From an uncultured Actinomycetes bacterium (GTDB lineage: Bacteria > Actinomycetota > Acidimicrobiia > Acidimicrobiales > Ilumatobacteraceae), in the NCBI GenBank assembly GCA_937927625.1, contig CALBSD010000015.1:1-18212 (forward strand): a DNA stretch of 18,212 nt, given 5' to 3'. The stretch's first letter is position 1, and each line of letters starts with the position of its first letter. Shown one piece after another: positions 1 through 7,105 of the stretch. Below the pieces are notes generated by a model. It was not told the origin of the DNA, ran no database searches, and saw only the letters and a list, made by a program, of their open reading frames with translations. A program made the position numbers and the translations under genes.

Positions 1-2
1 GC

Positions 3-167
3 CGTCGATATCTTCAGTTTTTCGGCGCCGCCGGAGAAGTGCAGGTCAGCACTAACAGCGTGACCGTCGAGATTTCTGCAGTCGTTACACCACAGATTCT
101 CGGCCTATTTGGATTGCACGGCCGCCGTATTCATGTGTTGCGCACCGCAAGAATTGTGTCGGGATAG
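3..167 (+). CDS. C-terminal end of a TadE/TadG-like pilus assembly protein (5' end outside window)
   Basis: An open frame runs from the window edge to a TAG at 165-167 and encodes the last 54 residues of a protein. It has the pattern of the C-terminal part of TadE-like minor pilins: alternating hydrophobic residues (VQVSTNSVTVEISAVV), then a leucine-rich stretch ending in Gly (ILGLFGLHG), then a final beta-like segment ending VSG. Actinobacterial TadE-like proteins are envelope proteins of the Tad pilus machinery and end this way. The next gene starts on the shared G of the stop codon, so the two are translationally coupled. The BTAD regulator that follows is a frequent companion of actinobacterial tad genes, which supports the call. 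The N-terminal membrane segment that would prove it lies outside the window. Confidence 0.5.
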   Translation, partial: RRYLQFFGAAGEVQVSTNSVTVEISAVVTPQILGLFGLHGRRIHVLRTARIVSG

Positions 168-1420
168 TGCAGATGCGACGCGTAGTACTTGTGGGGATCT
201 TGCTCATTGCGCCGTGCTGGAGCATTCACTCACTTGCCACAATGCGCGGATCTTTCACGTTGCGCGGATTGTTTGATGCAGGTGTTTCGATAGGTGAGGC
301 AGTTGTACTTATTCATCTATTGGTCTGTCTCTTTGCGTTATGGATTGTTATCGAGTTATCTCTCGAATGCTGGCGAAATCGGCATCGACGAGAGAGGGCA
401 ACGGTTGTGCTGTGGTCGCACAATCGATTTCGAATGACTCTTCTGGGGCTACTTGCTTTATCAGCGCATGGTTCCACACCAGACACTCCGCAACAATCCG
501 CAAGTACCGAAACGAATGTGCCCATTCAGGTTTTGTTATCACCTGCCATCGCCGCGCTGTTACTGAAGGAGATATTGCAACGACGTCGCGAACAGATTTT
601 GGCGCAGCAGATTCCTGATGTCCTCACAGATGAAGAAACTGTTTTGCTATCAACAGCATGCGAAATTGCCGCTAGCAACTCGGGTCATGAATTGAATGGT
701 TCTCTTGATGAGACAATTCCGATCGTGTCAAGACTTCTGACTGCGGTAGAACGACCGCAGTTTGTTTCCGATTCACAATCCGGTGGCATGGAACCTTCTC
801 TCGTTGTTCATGTTTACGGATATCCCGAGGTGAGATCAGTGAGGGGAGAACGAGCGGAATTTCGAAAGAAGAGAGCTTTAGAACTTGTGGTGTGGTTGTC
901 GTTGAATCGAGATCGGCCTCGACGTTCAGCTGCGCGCACGGCACTGTGGCAAGTGGATGTGAATGACTCAACATTTTCAACGATTGTCTCGGATATGCGT
1001 CGTGGCATTGCCAATGTTGAGCCATCTGTTGATAGGTCAACACTTGTTCCCACCACCTACTCAGATGAGCTCGCACTGAGCCCCTGTGTGGTGACCGATT
1101 ACGACCTTCTAGTGCACGCTCTGCGGATATTCAGAGAAGACCATTGTGAGTGGCAGCAACTTCACGATGTGTTACGGAGTGTACGAGACGCACCCTTCTC
1201 GGGGACCGCATATGAGTGGGCTGATTTGGATGGCACAACCACGCGATTGATTATTACTGCAATTCAAGCTGCGCAAGAGCTGGCGGAATATGCAGTTTCA
1301 ATTAATGACGCTGACTTAATGATGACAGCCGTTTCCGCGGGACTGCGCGTAATGCCTGGTTGTGAGGAACTGTTGCACATTCAACAATCATTTATTCCTC
1401 AGACACAGATGTCCCGTTGA
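167..1420 (+). CDS. Membrane-anchored winged-helix/BTAD (SARP-like) regulator of a Tad-pilus locus
   Basis: The 417-residue product combines membrane segments with a transcription-factor-like end. Hydrophobic stretches lie near residues 5-24, 43-66, 88-101 and 121-135. After a linker there is a likely winged-helix region (about 210-295, beginning LVVHVYGYPEV and including FRKKRALELVVWLSLNRDRP), followed by a helical BTAD-like region (about 310-410). Related actinobacterial proteins next to tad genes usually carry an extracytoplasmic LysM domain between the third and fourth membrane segments; here that loop is only about 20 residues, so LysM appears to be missing. The GTG start at 167 overlaps the preceding stop by one base; an ATG at 173 is an alternative. 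A role in sensing envelope or pilus state and controlling transcription from the membrane is inference. The gene is more AT-rich than the metabolic genes further right. Confidence 0.7.
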   Translation: MQMRRVVLVGILLIAPCWSIHSLATMRGSFTLRGLFDAGVSIGEAVVLIHLLVCLFALWIVIELSLECWRNRHRRERATVVLWSHNRFRMTLLGLLALSAHGSTPDTPQQSASTETNVPIQVLLSPAIAALLLKEILQRRREQILAQQIPDVLTDEETVLLSTACEIAASNSGHELNGSLDETIPIVSRLLTAVERPQFVSDSQSGGMEPSLVVHVYGYPEVRSVRGERAEFRKKRALELVVWLSLNRDRPRRSAARTALWQVDVNDSTFSTIVSDMRRGIANVEPSVDRSTLVPTTYSDELALSPCVVTDYDLLVHALRIFREDHCEWQQLHDVLRSVRDAPFSGTAYEWADLDGTTTRLIITAIQAAQELAEYAVSINDADLMMTAVSAGLRVMPGCEELLHIQQSFIPQTQMSR

Positions 1421-1431
1421 GCAAAATTTGG

Positions 1432-1460
1432 TTGAGATACCTGTCGGGAATTCTTATCTT
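1432..1460 (+). promoter_or_regulatory. Predicted sigma70-type promoter of hsp20
   Basis: TTGAGA at 1432-1437 (5 of 6 matches to TTGACA) is followed by exactly 17 bases and TATCTT at 1455-1460 (4 of 6 to TATAAT). A transcript would begin near 1467, leaving a short leader with a strong GAGGAGGAG Shine-Dalgarno before the ATG at 1492. I saw no perfect CIRCE or HAIR-type inverted repeat in this gap. Confidence 0.5.
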
Positions 1461-1491
1461 GCTCCTCACCTACAAATAGAGGAGGAGCACT

Positions 1492-1929
1492 ATGTCGCTC
1501 GTAAGAAAAGTTGCCAATGATATTGATTGGCCAACATGGATGGCTGGTCGAGGATTGTTAGATCTTCCGGAATCATGGTTTGACTCGGTTGGTGATGCTG
1601 CCATTCGAGTGGAGGAGTTTGAAGACGATGACAAACTCATCATTCGAGCTGATGTTCCAGGTGTGAATCCCGATGAGGACATCGAGATCACAATGACCGA
1701 CGGAATGTTGCGCATCATGGTGCAACGCAAGAAGGAATCAAAGCACGAAAGCAAGCGTCACTATCGCAGTGAGTTTCAGTATGGGTCCTTTGTTCGCACC
1801 ATCGCATTGCCCGCTGGAGCCACTGACAATGACGTGAAGGCCGATTATCGCGATGGCGTGTTAGAGGTGAAGATTCCTCTCAACGGTGCACAGGCGAAAA
1901 CCAAGAAGGTTGCAATTAACCGTCACTGA
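1492..1929 (+). CDS. Hsp20/alpha-crystallin family small heat-shock protein
   Basis: The 145-residue protein is a small ATP-independent chaperone that holds unfolding cytoplasmic proteins. The alpha-crystallin domain spans about residues 38-137: it begins AIRVEEFEDDDKLIIRADVPGV, continues with the DGMLRIMVQRKKE strand region, and has the typical YGSFVRTIALPAG and DGVLEVKIPL segments. A short C-terminal tail (KKVAINRH) carries a V-x-I form of the I-x-I motif used in oligomer assembly. The length is normal for bacterial Hsp20. The ATG has one of the best Shine-Dalgarno sequences in the window (GAGGAGGAG, about 4 bases upstream) and a near-consensus promoter, suggesting strong expression. msrA lies 35 bases downstream on the same strand, so the two may form a protein-damage repair pair. 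Confidence 0.93.
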   Translation: MSLVRKVANDIDWPTWMAGRGLLDLPESWFDSVGDAAIRVEEFEDDDKLIIRADVPGVNPDEDIEITMTDGMLRIMVQRKKESKHESKRHYRSEFQYGSFVRTIALPAGATDNDVKADYRDGVLEVKIPLNGAQAKTKKVAINRH

Positions 1930-1941
1930 GTTTGGTCATCG

Positions 1942-1986
1942 CGGGGTTCCAGTAGCGTGAGGACATGTTCGGTCGAAAGAACCCCG
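1942..1986 (+). repeat. Inverted repeat flanking the msrA start codon
   Basis: CGGGGTTC at 1942-1949 and GAACCCCG at 1979-1986 are perfect 8-base complements separated by 29 bases that contain the msrA ATG (1965). In a transcript reading through from hsp20 this could form a hairpin holding the start codon in its loop. In a transcript starting at or near the ATG, the left arm would be absent. It could also be a DNA-level site or chance. Confidence 0.4.
1953..1958 (+). promoter_or_regulatory. Candidate -10 box for leaderless msrA mRNA
   Basis: TAGCGT ends 6 bases before the msrA ATG, the spacing expected if transcription begins at the start codon. No convincing -35 is present at 17 bases. A GAGGA at 1959-1963 is too close to the ATG to be a normal Shine-Dalgarno. 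Confidence 0.3.
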
Positions 1987-2609
1987 TGATGATTACAGCA
2001 GATCAGGCTTTGCCTGGTCGTACAGATCAGACAATGCCTGTGCCGAAAGAGCACTTCGAATTGAAGACTCCGCTTGTGGGGCCATGGTCAGAGAACATGG
2101 GAACACTTGTGGTGGGTATGGGGTGTTTCTGGGGTGCCGAACGCAAGTTCTGGCAAACACCAGGTGTGTATTCAACCTCAGTTGGTTATGCCGGCGGCTT
2201 TACACCGAACCCCTCATATGAAGAAGTGTGTTCTGGGCTCACCGGCCACACCGAAGTTGTGTTGGTGGCATATGACAAGTCCGCAATCTCCTTAGAAGAA
2301 GTGTTGCGTGTGTTCTGGGAAAACCATGACCCCACACAAGGCATGCGCCAAGGTGGAGACATCGGTACGCAATATCGCAGCGCTATCTACTACGCGAACG
2401 AAGAAGAACGTGCGGCTGCGGAGTCAACACGAGATGCATTCCAGGCACAATTAGCGAAAGCTGGCTTCGGAGAGATCACAACAGAGATTGCACCGCTCGG
2501 TGACTACTTCTATGCAGAGCCATATCACCAGCAGTACTTGGGTAAGAACCCAAATGGTTACTGCGGTATTGGTGGCACGGGAGTCTCGTGCCCTTCCGGA
2601 GTTCTCTAA
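1965..2609 (+). CDS. msrA: Peptide-methionine (S)-S-oxide reductase MsrA
   Basis: MsrA reduces the S-form of methionine sulfoxide in proteins and free methionine, with thioredoxin as the usual reductant. The 214-residue product has the catalytic GCFWGAER motif near residue 54, the PGVYSTSVGYAGG segment, VCSGLTGHTE, the VFWENHDPTQGMRQGGDIGTQYRSAI block and a C-terminal NPNGYCGIGGTG containing a likely resolving cysteine, with another Cys in the final VSCPSG. The N-terminus (ITADQALPGR) aligns with that of the long E. coli-type MsrA as I remember it, which supports the ATG at 1965 rather than 1989. It follows hsp20 by 35 bases on the same strand. Confidence 0.95.
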   Translation: MFGRKNPVMITADQALPGRTDQTMPVPKEHFELKTPLVGPWSENMGTLVVGMGCFWGAERKFWQTPGVYSTSVGYAGGFTPNPSYEEVCSGLTGHTEVVLVAYDKSAISLEEVLRVFWENHDPTQGMRQGGDIGTQYRSAIYYANEEERAAAESTRDAFQAQLAKAGFGEITTEIAPLGDYFYAEPYHQQYLGKNPNGYCGIGGTGVSCPSGVL

Positions 2610-2616
2610 ATATCAC

Positions 2617-2645
2617 TTGCCTATCTGGTATCATTTTGATACCAT
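2617..2645 (+). promoter_or_regulatory. Predicted promoter of the toxin-antitoxin operon
   Basis: TTGCCT at 2617-2622 and TACCAT at 2640-2645 are separated by 17 bases, each matching 4 of 6 consensus positions. The -10 ends 6 bases before the antitoxin ATG (2652), predicting a leaderless or nearly leaderless transcript. No Shine-Dalgarno precedes this ATG. Confidence 0.5.
2626..2644. promoter_or_regulatory. Palindromic operator of the RHH-Doc operon
   Basis: TGGTATCATTTTGATACCA is a perfect inverted repeat with 8-base arms and a 3-base centre. It covers the spacer and most of the -10 box of the predicted promoter. Ribbon-helix-helix antitoxins bind such short palindromes as dimers, and type II toxin-antitoxin operons are usually self-repressed from a site placed like this. 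Binding is inferred. Confidence 0.6.
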
Positions 2646-2651
2646 CTTGGA

Positions 2652-2855
2652 ATGGCAATGACATTGCGTCTTACAGACGATGAACAAGAGTCCCTTCGTA
2701 TTAGGGCATCGGAAGAAGGCATCTCTATGCAGGATGCTGCGCGAAAAGCGATACGTGAATATGTCTTTCGAAGTGAGCATCGCAGTCGCGTGAGTGCTGC
2801 TACTGATCTGATTCTGTCCGTCCATGCTGATGCACTCGAACGGTTGGGCGAATGA
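2652..2855 (+). CDS. Ribbon-helix-helix (CopG-like) antitoxin
   Basis: The 67-residue product has the RHH layout: a short beta strand (MTLRLTDDE, residues 3-11), helix A (about 10-23), a turn with Gly-Ile-Ser, and helix B (SMQDAARKAIREYVF, about 25-39). The last part (about 49-67, ending HADALERLGE) would be the segment that wraps around the toxin. RHH antitoxins neutralise their toxin and repress their own operon; the palindrome immediately upstream fits that. The stop TGA overlaps the toxin ATG as ATGA (2852-2855), typical of a coupled pair. The partner has the Doc/Fic motif, although many Doc toxins pair instead with Phd-fold antitoxins. An in-frame ATG at 2658 is an alternative start. Confidence 0.82.
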   Translation: MAMTLRLTDDEQESLRIRASEEGISMQDAARKAIREYVFRSEHRSRVSAATDLILSVHADALERLGE

Positions 2856-3244
2856 CGGAAGAGAATGTCGAATTTCTAGATTTAACCGACGTTCTGCAAA
2901 TTGCTCAGAAACTATTGGGCAACAACCCGCCGATAAGAGATGTTGGACTTCTCGCTGCTGCCATAGCCCGGCCGCAAACGTCATTAGGGGGTCAAGATGC
3001 GTACCCAACCATCGTCGATAAAGCATCGGCACTTCTGCAATCGATTGTTATGAATCATGCACTAGTTGATGGAAACAAACGGCTTGGATGGTCAGCGACG
3101 GCAGTTTTTCTATATATCAACGGAATAGACGTGACTCATATAAGCAATGACAGCGTTTATACATTTGTGATGCACATTGCCAGCGAGAACCCACCAATCT
3201 CGGAGATTGCTACTTCCCTGAGATTCTTGATTGGCAAGAATTAG
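2852..3244 (+). CDS. doc: Doc-type (death-on-curing, Fic-fold) toxin
   Basis: The 130-residue protein matches the small Doc branch of the Fic superfamily. The signature is intact: His69, then VDGNKR at residues 72-77, corresponding to HxFx(D/N)xNKR, followed by the helix GWSATAVFLYINGI. The N-terminal LLAAAIARPQTSLGGQDAYPTI is also typical of Doc proteins. P1 Doc phosphorylates EF-Tu and stops translation; the same activity here is inference by family. It starts on the ATGA overlap with the antitoxin and has no other ribosome binding site. Its stop overlaps that of the convergent MFS gene by four bases (3241-3244). The pair is richer in A/T-ending codons than neighbouring genes, consistent with acquisition as a unit. 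Confidence 0.88.
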   Translation: MTEENVEFLDLTDVLQIAQKLLGNNPPIRDVGLLAAAIARPQTSLGGQDAYPTIVDKASALLQSIVMNHALVDGNKRLGWSATAVFLYINGIDVTHISNDSVYTFVMHIASENPPISEIATSLRFLIGKN

Positions 3245-4695
3245 TCGACGAACTCGACTTGGTTGGCTGCAGCCATCTGTTCATCAGTGGGCTTGCGGAA
3301 CAACACAATCATGATGATTCCCGCTAGCAAGTAGACAGCCGACATGAAGCGCCACGCGTTGTAATACGAGGACAACATCTCCTTGTTCAGCGCGACACCG
3401 GTCATCTTGGCCTTCATGAAGTTGACCATTGCTGGGGCAGCAAGTGAACCCGCAAGTGCGGCGCCCAATGCTGAACCCACTTGACGTGCTGTGGTGTTCA
3501 AAGCAGAACCCATTGCAAAACGTGATGGTGGCAAGAATGCACTTGCCGAACTAGACAGCGTGGACATGCTGCAACCAACGCCTGCACCGGTGATGAGCAT
3601 CCATGGCAAGTAGTGCGTGAGATACGCAGGCTCTGGTCCCATGGTGATGGTGAGCATGAATGTGCCGAAGCTGAGAAGCACCGAACCAACCATGAGTACT
3701 CGTGCATGTCCCCACCGCACTGCAACCCGACCCATTGGTGCTGCAAGAACAGCAGCCATGATCGGACCAGGTGCTGTTGCAAGACCTGACTTTGCGGGGC
3801 TGTATTCCCAAATGGCCTGAATCCACTGTGTATTCAGCAACCACATTCCCAAGAAGCCGATGGAGAAGAACAAACCAGAAATGTTTGCTGCAACAACGAA
3901 GGGCAGCTTGAACAAGGAAAGGTCAAGCAATGGGTTGGCAACTGTGCGGCAACGTTGCACGAACAAAGTGAGAAGCAGGAAGCCACCGATCAATGCACCG
4001 AGTGTGCGGTTGTCGCCCCAACCCCATTCGCTGCTTTGTGTAATTGCAAGAGTTACAAGTGCAACACCTGGGAAACCAAGTGCGGTGCCGACCATGTCGA
4101 CATTCTTTGTTGCATTCGGATCTTTGCTCTCGTGAAGAATCTTGTTGCCAACAATGAGAGTGAAAATGCAGAACGGCACGTTGATGAAGAACAACGCACG
4201 CCAGTTCAACCAGTCAACAAGAACACCACCGGCTGATGGGCCAGCAGCTGCGGCTAGACCACCAACGGCACCCCAGATACCAATAGCAACGGTGCGTTTT
4301 TCAGCAGGGAACTCTGGCATCACCAATGCGAGGGATGCAGGGGTGAGTTGTGCGCCACCCAACGCCTGAAGGATGCGAGCCGCAACAAGGAAACCGGCTG
4401 ATGGTGCAAGACCACACAACACAGAGCCAAGGCTGAAGATGAAAAGTCCGCGCAAGAACGAACGCTTGCGACCGTTCACGTCTGCGAAGCGGCCAGCGGT
4501 GAGGAGTCCTGCTGCATACGCGATGCTGTACGCCGAGAACACCCATGTGAGAAGAGTGGGATGTCCGAGATCTTCTTCAATACGACGCCGAGCAACAACA
4601 ACGATGCTGGTGTCAAGCGAGACGAGGAAAGTGGCGATGGCGGTAAGGCTGAGGACCTTATAGGCGCGCGACATCTGCGTGAATGGAAGTTTCAT
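3241..4695 (-). CDS. DHA2-family (EmrB/QacA-like) MFS drug exporter
   Basis: The 484-residue protein has about 14 hydrophobic segments, the size and layout of the proton-driven DHA2 exporters that expel hydrophobic or cationic compounds across the inner membrane. Motif D1-like LDTSIVVVA lies in the first helix, motif A-like GRFADVNGRKR in the loop after helix 2, and motif C-like GLAAAAGPSAGG in helix 5. I chose the ATG at 4695 because an AGGGGGG Shine-Dalgarno lies about 6 bases upstream; a GTG at 4734 would add 13 unlikely residues. Unusually, the segment after LDTSIVVVA reads RRRIEEDLG where most relatives have a Pro-containing LPxI. It stands alone, 72 bases after the CoA-transferase gene. 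A TATTGT box at 4721-4726 (minus strand) may be its -10. Confidence 0.88.
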   Translation of the reverse strand: MKLPFTQMSRAYKVLSLTAIATFLVSLDTSIVVVARRRIEEDLGHPTLLTWVFSAYSIAYAAGLLTAGRFADVNGRKRSFLRGLFIFSLGSVLCGLAPSAGFLVAARILQALGGAQLTPASLALVMPEFPAEKRTVAIGIWGAVGGLAAAAGPSAGGVLVDWLNWRALFFINVPFCIFTLIVGNKILHESKDPNATKNVDMVGTALGFPGVALVTLAITQSSEWGWGDNRTLGALIGGFLLLTLFVQRCRTVANPLLDLSLFKLPFVVAANISGLFFSIGFLGMWLLNTQWIQAIWEYSPAKSGLATAPGPIMAAVLAAPMGRVAVRWGHARVLMVGSVLLSFGTFMLTITMGPEPAYLTHYLPWMLITGAGVGCSMSTLSSSASAFLPPSRFAMGSALNTTARQVGSALGAALAGSLAAPAMVNFMKAKMTGVALNKEMLSSYYNAWRFMSAVYLLAGIIMIVLFRKPTDEQMAAANQVEFVD

Positions 4696-4767
4696 GTTTG
4701 CCCCCCTGACGAACAGATGAACAATACTCCCCACCCTTTGAAGCGAGCGGGTTAGAGCCGGACGTAG

Positions 4768-5892
4768 TTAAACGCCCCAGCCATGCGCACGAATATCGTC
4801 GCCATCCGCATTGCGTGGTTTGCCGCGCCAATTCAGAACACCAGGCGTTTCGCTCAACTTTGCAATGAGTCCCTGCATTGGCGTTCCATCGAGTTCCACG
4901 ATTGCTTCGCGATGTGCGTAATGGGGATCATTTGCAATGTCTTCCATTGACATGATCGGACCAGCTGCAGCATCAGCATCTGTCATTTCTTTTAATGCTT
5001 GCTCTTGCGTACGTTCTGCACACCAGTCACCCATTGCTGCGTCAAGTGCAACACGATTCTCCACGCGCAAGTTGAAAGTAGCGAAACGTTCGTCGCCTTC
5101 GAAGCCCAATAACTTCACAACGCGACCAGCAACGGAATCACTGCTGGCCGAGATGCCGATGTACTTGCCATCGCTACAGCGATACACCCCGCGAGGAACG
5201 GTGTACGGAATGCCCGAACCCATGCGCTCCTGCATTTCACCGCGTGTCTTCCACACGCTGATGAGCGGTCCCATGATATGGAAGATGCTCTCCAACAATG
5301 AGACGTCAACAACTTGACCCTTCTCGCTGCGCAACGCAACCATCGTTGCGAATGCACCAACAAGTCCGGTGATTTCATCTGTCATTGCAAACGCAGGAAG
5401 CATTGGCTCGCCACCTGGTTGACCACTGATGCCTGCAACGCCACCCATTGATTCGGCAATAGATGCGAATCCAGGACGTGATGCATACGGGCCCGTTTGT
5501 CCAAAGCCCGTAATGCGCGTGATGACAAGTTTCGGATTACGTGCCAGCAATACATCAGGTGCGAAACCAAGTCGCTCGAGAATTCCGGGACGCAAGTTCT
5601 CAACAAGAACATCGGCTTCATCAATGAGGCGCAGGAACAACGCCGCATCATCTGCATTCTTTAAATCAAGATCGATGGTGCGCTTGTTGCGGTTAACAAA
5701 ACGCCACCACAAACCTTCACCATCTTCAGGGTCACGCCATGCCATGTTGCGCAAACTGTCACCTGTGTCGGGACGTTCAATCTTGATGACATCCGCACCG
5801 AAGTCGGCGAGATAACGCGCGCAGTTTGGACCAGCAAGAACTGTGGAGAGGTCTATGACCTTGAGGCCATGCAATGCGGGGTTAGAACTCAT
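4768..5892 (-). CDS. Family III CoA-transferase (CaiB/BaiF type)
   Basis: The 374-residue cytoplasmic enzyme belongs to the family that moves CoA between carboxylic acids through an aspartyl-CoA intermediate. Visible hallmarks are the N-terminal GLKVIDLSTVLAGPNCARYLADFGADVIKIERP, the RNKRTIDLDLKN segment, ADVLVENLRPG, and the ITGFGQTGPYASRPGF block. The likely catalytic Asp is Asp172 in AMTDEITGLVGA. The family includes formyl-CoA, carnitine, mesaconyl-CoA and racemase-type members, and I cannot assign the substrate; operon linkage to propionyl-CoA carboxylase suggests a short organic acid. The ATG overlaps the metallophosphoesterase stop as ATGA (5889-5892), making it the last gene of the pccB operon. 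The length is somewhat short but complete. Confidence 0.9.
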   Translation of the reverse strand: MSSNPALHGLKVIDLSTVLAGPNCARYLADFGADVIKIERPDTGDSLRNMAWRDPEDGEGLWWRFVNRNKRTIDLDLKNADDAALFLRLIDEADVLVENLRPGILERLGFAPDVLLARNPKLVITRITGFGQTGPYASRPGFASIAESMGGVAGISGQPGGEPMLPAFAMTDEITGLVGAFATMVALRSEKGQVVDVSLLESIFHIMGPLISVWKTRGEMQERMGSGIPYTVPRGVYRCSDGKYIGISASSDSVAGRVVKLLGFEGDERFATFNLRVENRVALDAAMGDWCAERTQEQALKEMTDADAAAGPIMSMEDIANDPHYAHREAIVELDGTPMQGLIAKLSETPGVLNWRGKPRNADGDDIRAHGWGV

Positions 5893-6905
5893 CGAAGTGG
5901 AAGGTTAAGGCAACGATCAGTAAGTTCACCCATTGCATATTCCTGATAGTTCACGCCAAAGTCTTCATACAGATGGCGACAACGTTCGCTCCAAGTCAGA
6001 GCTTCAGGTGTTGAGATTCGGTGCACGATCTGTGTGACTCCGCCTTCGTACACGCGGTACTCAGCCCATGTGCCAGGGAAGTCCTTGATACATCCGATTT
6101 CAATTGATGGAATGCGTGACTCATTCATCAATCGCACACGATGACGATGTGTATGACCAGCGGTATACGCAATCACATTGGCGTGGCGAACGCACAGTGC
6201 GTCAAGTTCGTCACTGCAGTCAGGATGTAAACCAAAGTAATCATCACTTCGATTTCCATCTGTCCACTGTTGGTGATGTCCCATGATGATGACGGGAGTA
6301 GTCGCCTGTTGAAGTTGTGCATCAAGCCAATCAAATTGCGGTGCATCGATACGTCCTGTTGTTTCAGTGGGAATCGTTGTGTCAAGGAGTGCAATCGCGA
6401 GACCAGGAAGTTCCACCCATGAGTCTCCAGGGAAAACGTCTTGTCCTTGGTAGGCATCATGATTTCCACGTGCAACAAATAACTTCTCGCCGAATGTGCC
6501 GTAGTACATTTCGCGGAATGCGTCGAATTCCTCAACGAGCCCCGCATTGGTGATATCACCTTTCACGATGACGGCATCGGGTTGCAGCGAGTGCATCTCG
6601 GCAACTGCGCCAGCATTCATCGCGACGGGGTAGGGGCCTTCGCCCGGTTGTGAACGTTGAATGGGGCCATCAGGGCGATCATCAATGCGACCACATTCTG
6701 TTTCGCCGAAGTGCACGTCGTTCACCGTGGTGAAAGTGCTGAGGAGTTTTCCACTCGGACGCGGCAATGTACGAAAGTCAATTCCATGTTCTGTGTAAGC
6801 AGTATCTGGTTCAAGATTGTCATGCCGAATGACGTGAAGTCCATGATGAAAGACCGCCAGATTGTCGCCGACTGTAGTGAGTTCAGTAGCGCCGACGGCC
6901 GTCAT
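5889..6905 (-). CDS. Calcineurin-like metallophosphoesterase (Icc/CpdA-like)
   Basis: The 338-residue protein carries the complete dinuclear metal site of class III phosphodiesterase-like enzymes: Asp63-x-His65 (NDVHFGE), GD at 116-117 (VIVKGDIT), GNHD at 147-150, GHH at 209-211 and GHTH at 250-253. These enzymes cleave phosphomono- or diesters such as cyclic nucleotides; the substrate cannot be told from sequence. There is no signal peptide. The ATG at 6905 is chosen because it follows the epsilon-subunit stop by only two bases (TAA CC ATG); an upstream in-frame extension to 6974 would overlap that gene. It is coupled to the CoA-transferase by ATGA. A phosphoesterase inside a carboxylase operon is not an obvious functional partner. 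Confidence 0.88.
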   Translation of the reverse strand: MTAVGATELTTVGDNLAVFHHGLHVIRHDNLEPDTAYTEHGIDFRTLPRPSGKLLSTFTTVNDVHFGETECGRIDDRPDGPIQRSQPGEGPYPVAMNAGAVAEMHSLQPDAVIVKGDITNAGLVEEFDAFREMYYGTFGEKLFVARGNHDAYQGQDVFPGDSWVELPGLAIALLDTTIPTETTGRIDAPQFDWLDAQLQQATTPVIIMGHHQQWTDGNRSDDYFGLHPDCSDELDALCVRHANVIAYTAGHTHRHRVRLMNESRIPSIEIGCIKDFPGTWAEYRVYEGGVTQIVHRISTPEALTWSERCRHLYEDFGVNYQEYAMGELTDRCLNLPLR

Positions 6906-6907
6906 GG

Positions 6908-7105
6908 TTATGCGCCGGGGCGAATACGACGAGCAACGGAGTTGTCTGACCACCAGCGACCGCTGAAGCGCCATGACTCATTCGTCTTACGAGAGTTCTG
7001 TGCAGGTGCAACAGGTTGTGGCCACATCATGGTGACTGCCGCTGCAATTGCTGCAGCTTCTTCATCCGAAGGGATGGGAGTAATGGAGCCAACGTTGAAG
7101 TTCAT
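6908..7105 (-). CDS. Acyl-CoA carboxylase epsilon-type subunit
   Basis: This small gene encodes 65 residues with the layout of actinobacterial AccE/PccE proteins: an N-terminal strand (NFNVGSITP), an alanine-rich helix introduced by Pro and acidic residues (IPSDEEAAAIAAAV, residues 11-24), a Pro/Gln linker, and a C-terminal Trp/Arg segment (SWRFSGRWW, 44-52). Such subunits bind the beta carboxyltransferase and enhance activity of acyl-CoA carboxylase complexes. Sequence conservation in this family is low, so the call relies on size, pattern and context: pccB is in the same operon. The ATG overlaps the RDD gene stop as ATGA (7102-7105), and two bases separate its TAA from the next ATG. Unusually, the RDD gene lies between it and pccB. 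Confidence 0.72.
   Translation of the reverse strand: MNFNVGSITPIPSDEEAAAIAAAVTMMWPQPVAPAQNSRKTNESWRFSGRWWSDNSVARRIRPGA

Noticed and set aside
6906..6974. N-terminal extension of the metallophosphoesterase to 6974
   Set aside because: It would overlap the epsilon-subunit gene, and the ATG at 6905 sits two bases after that gene's stop, typical of operon coupling.
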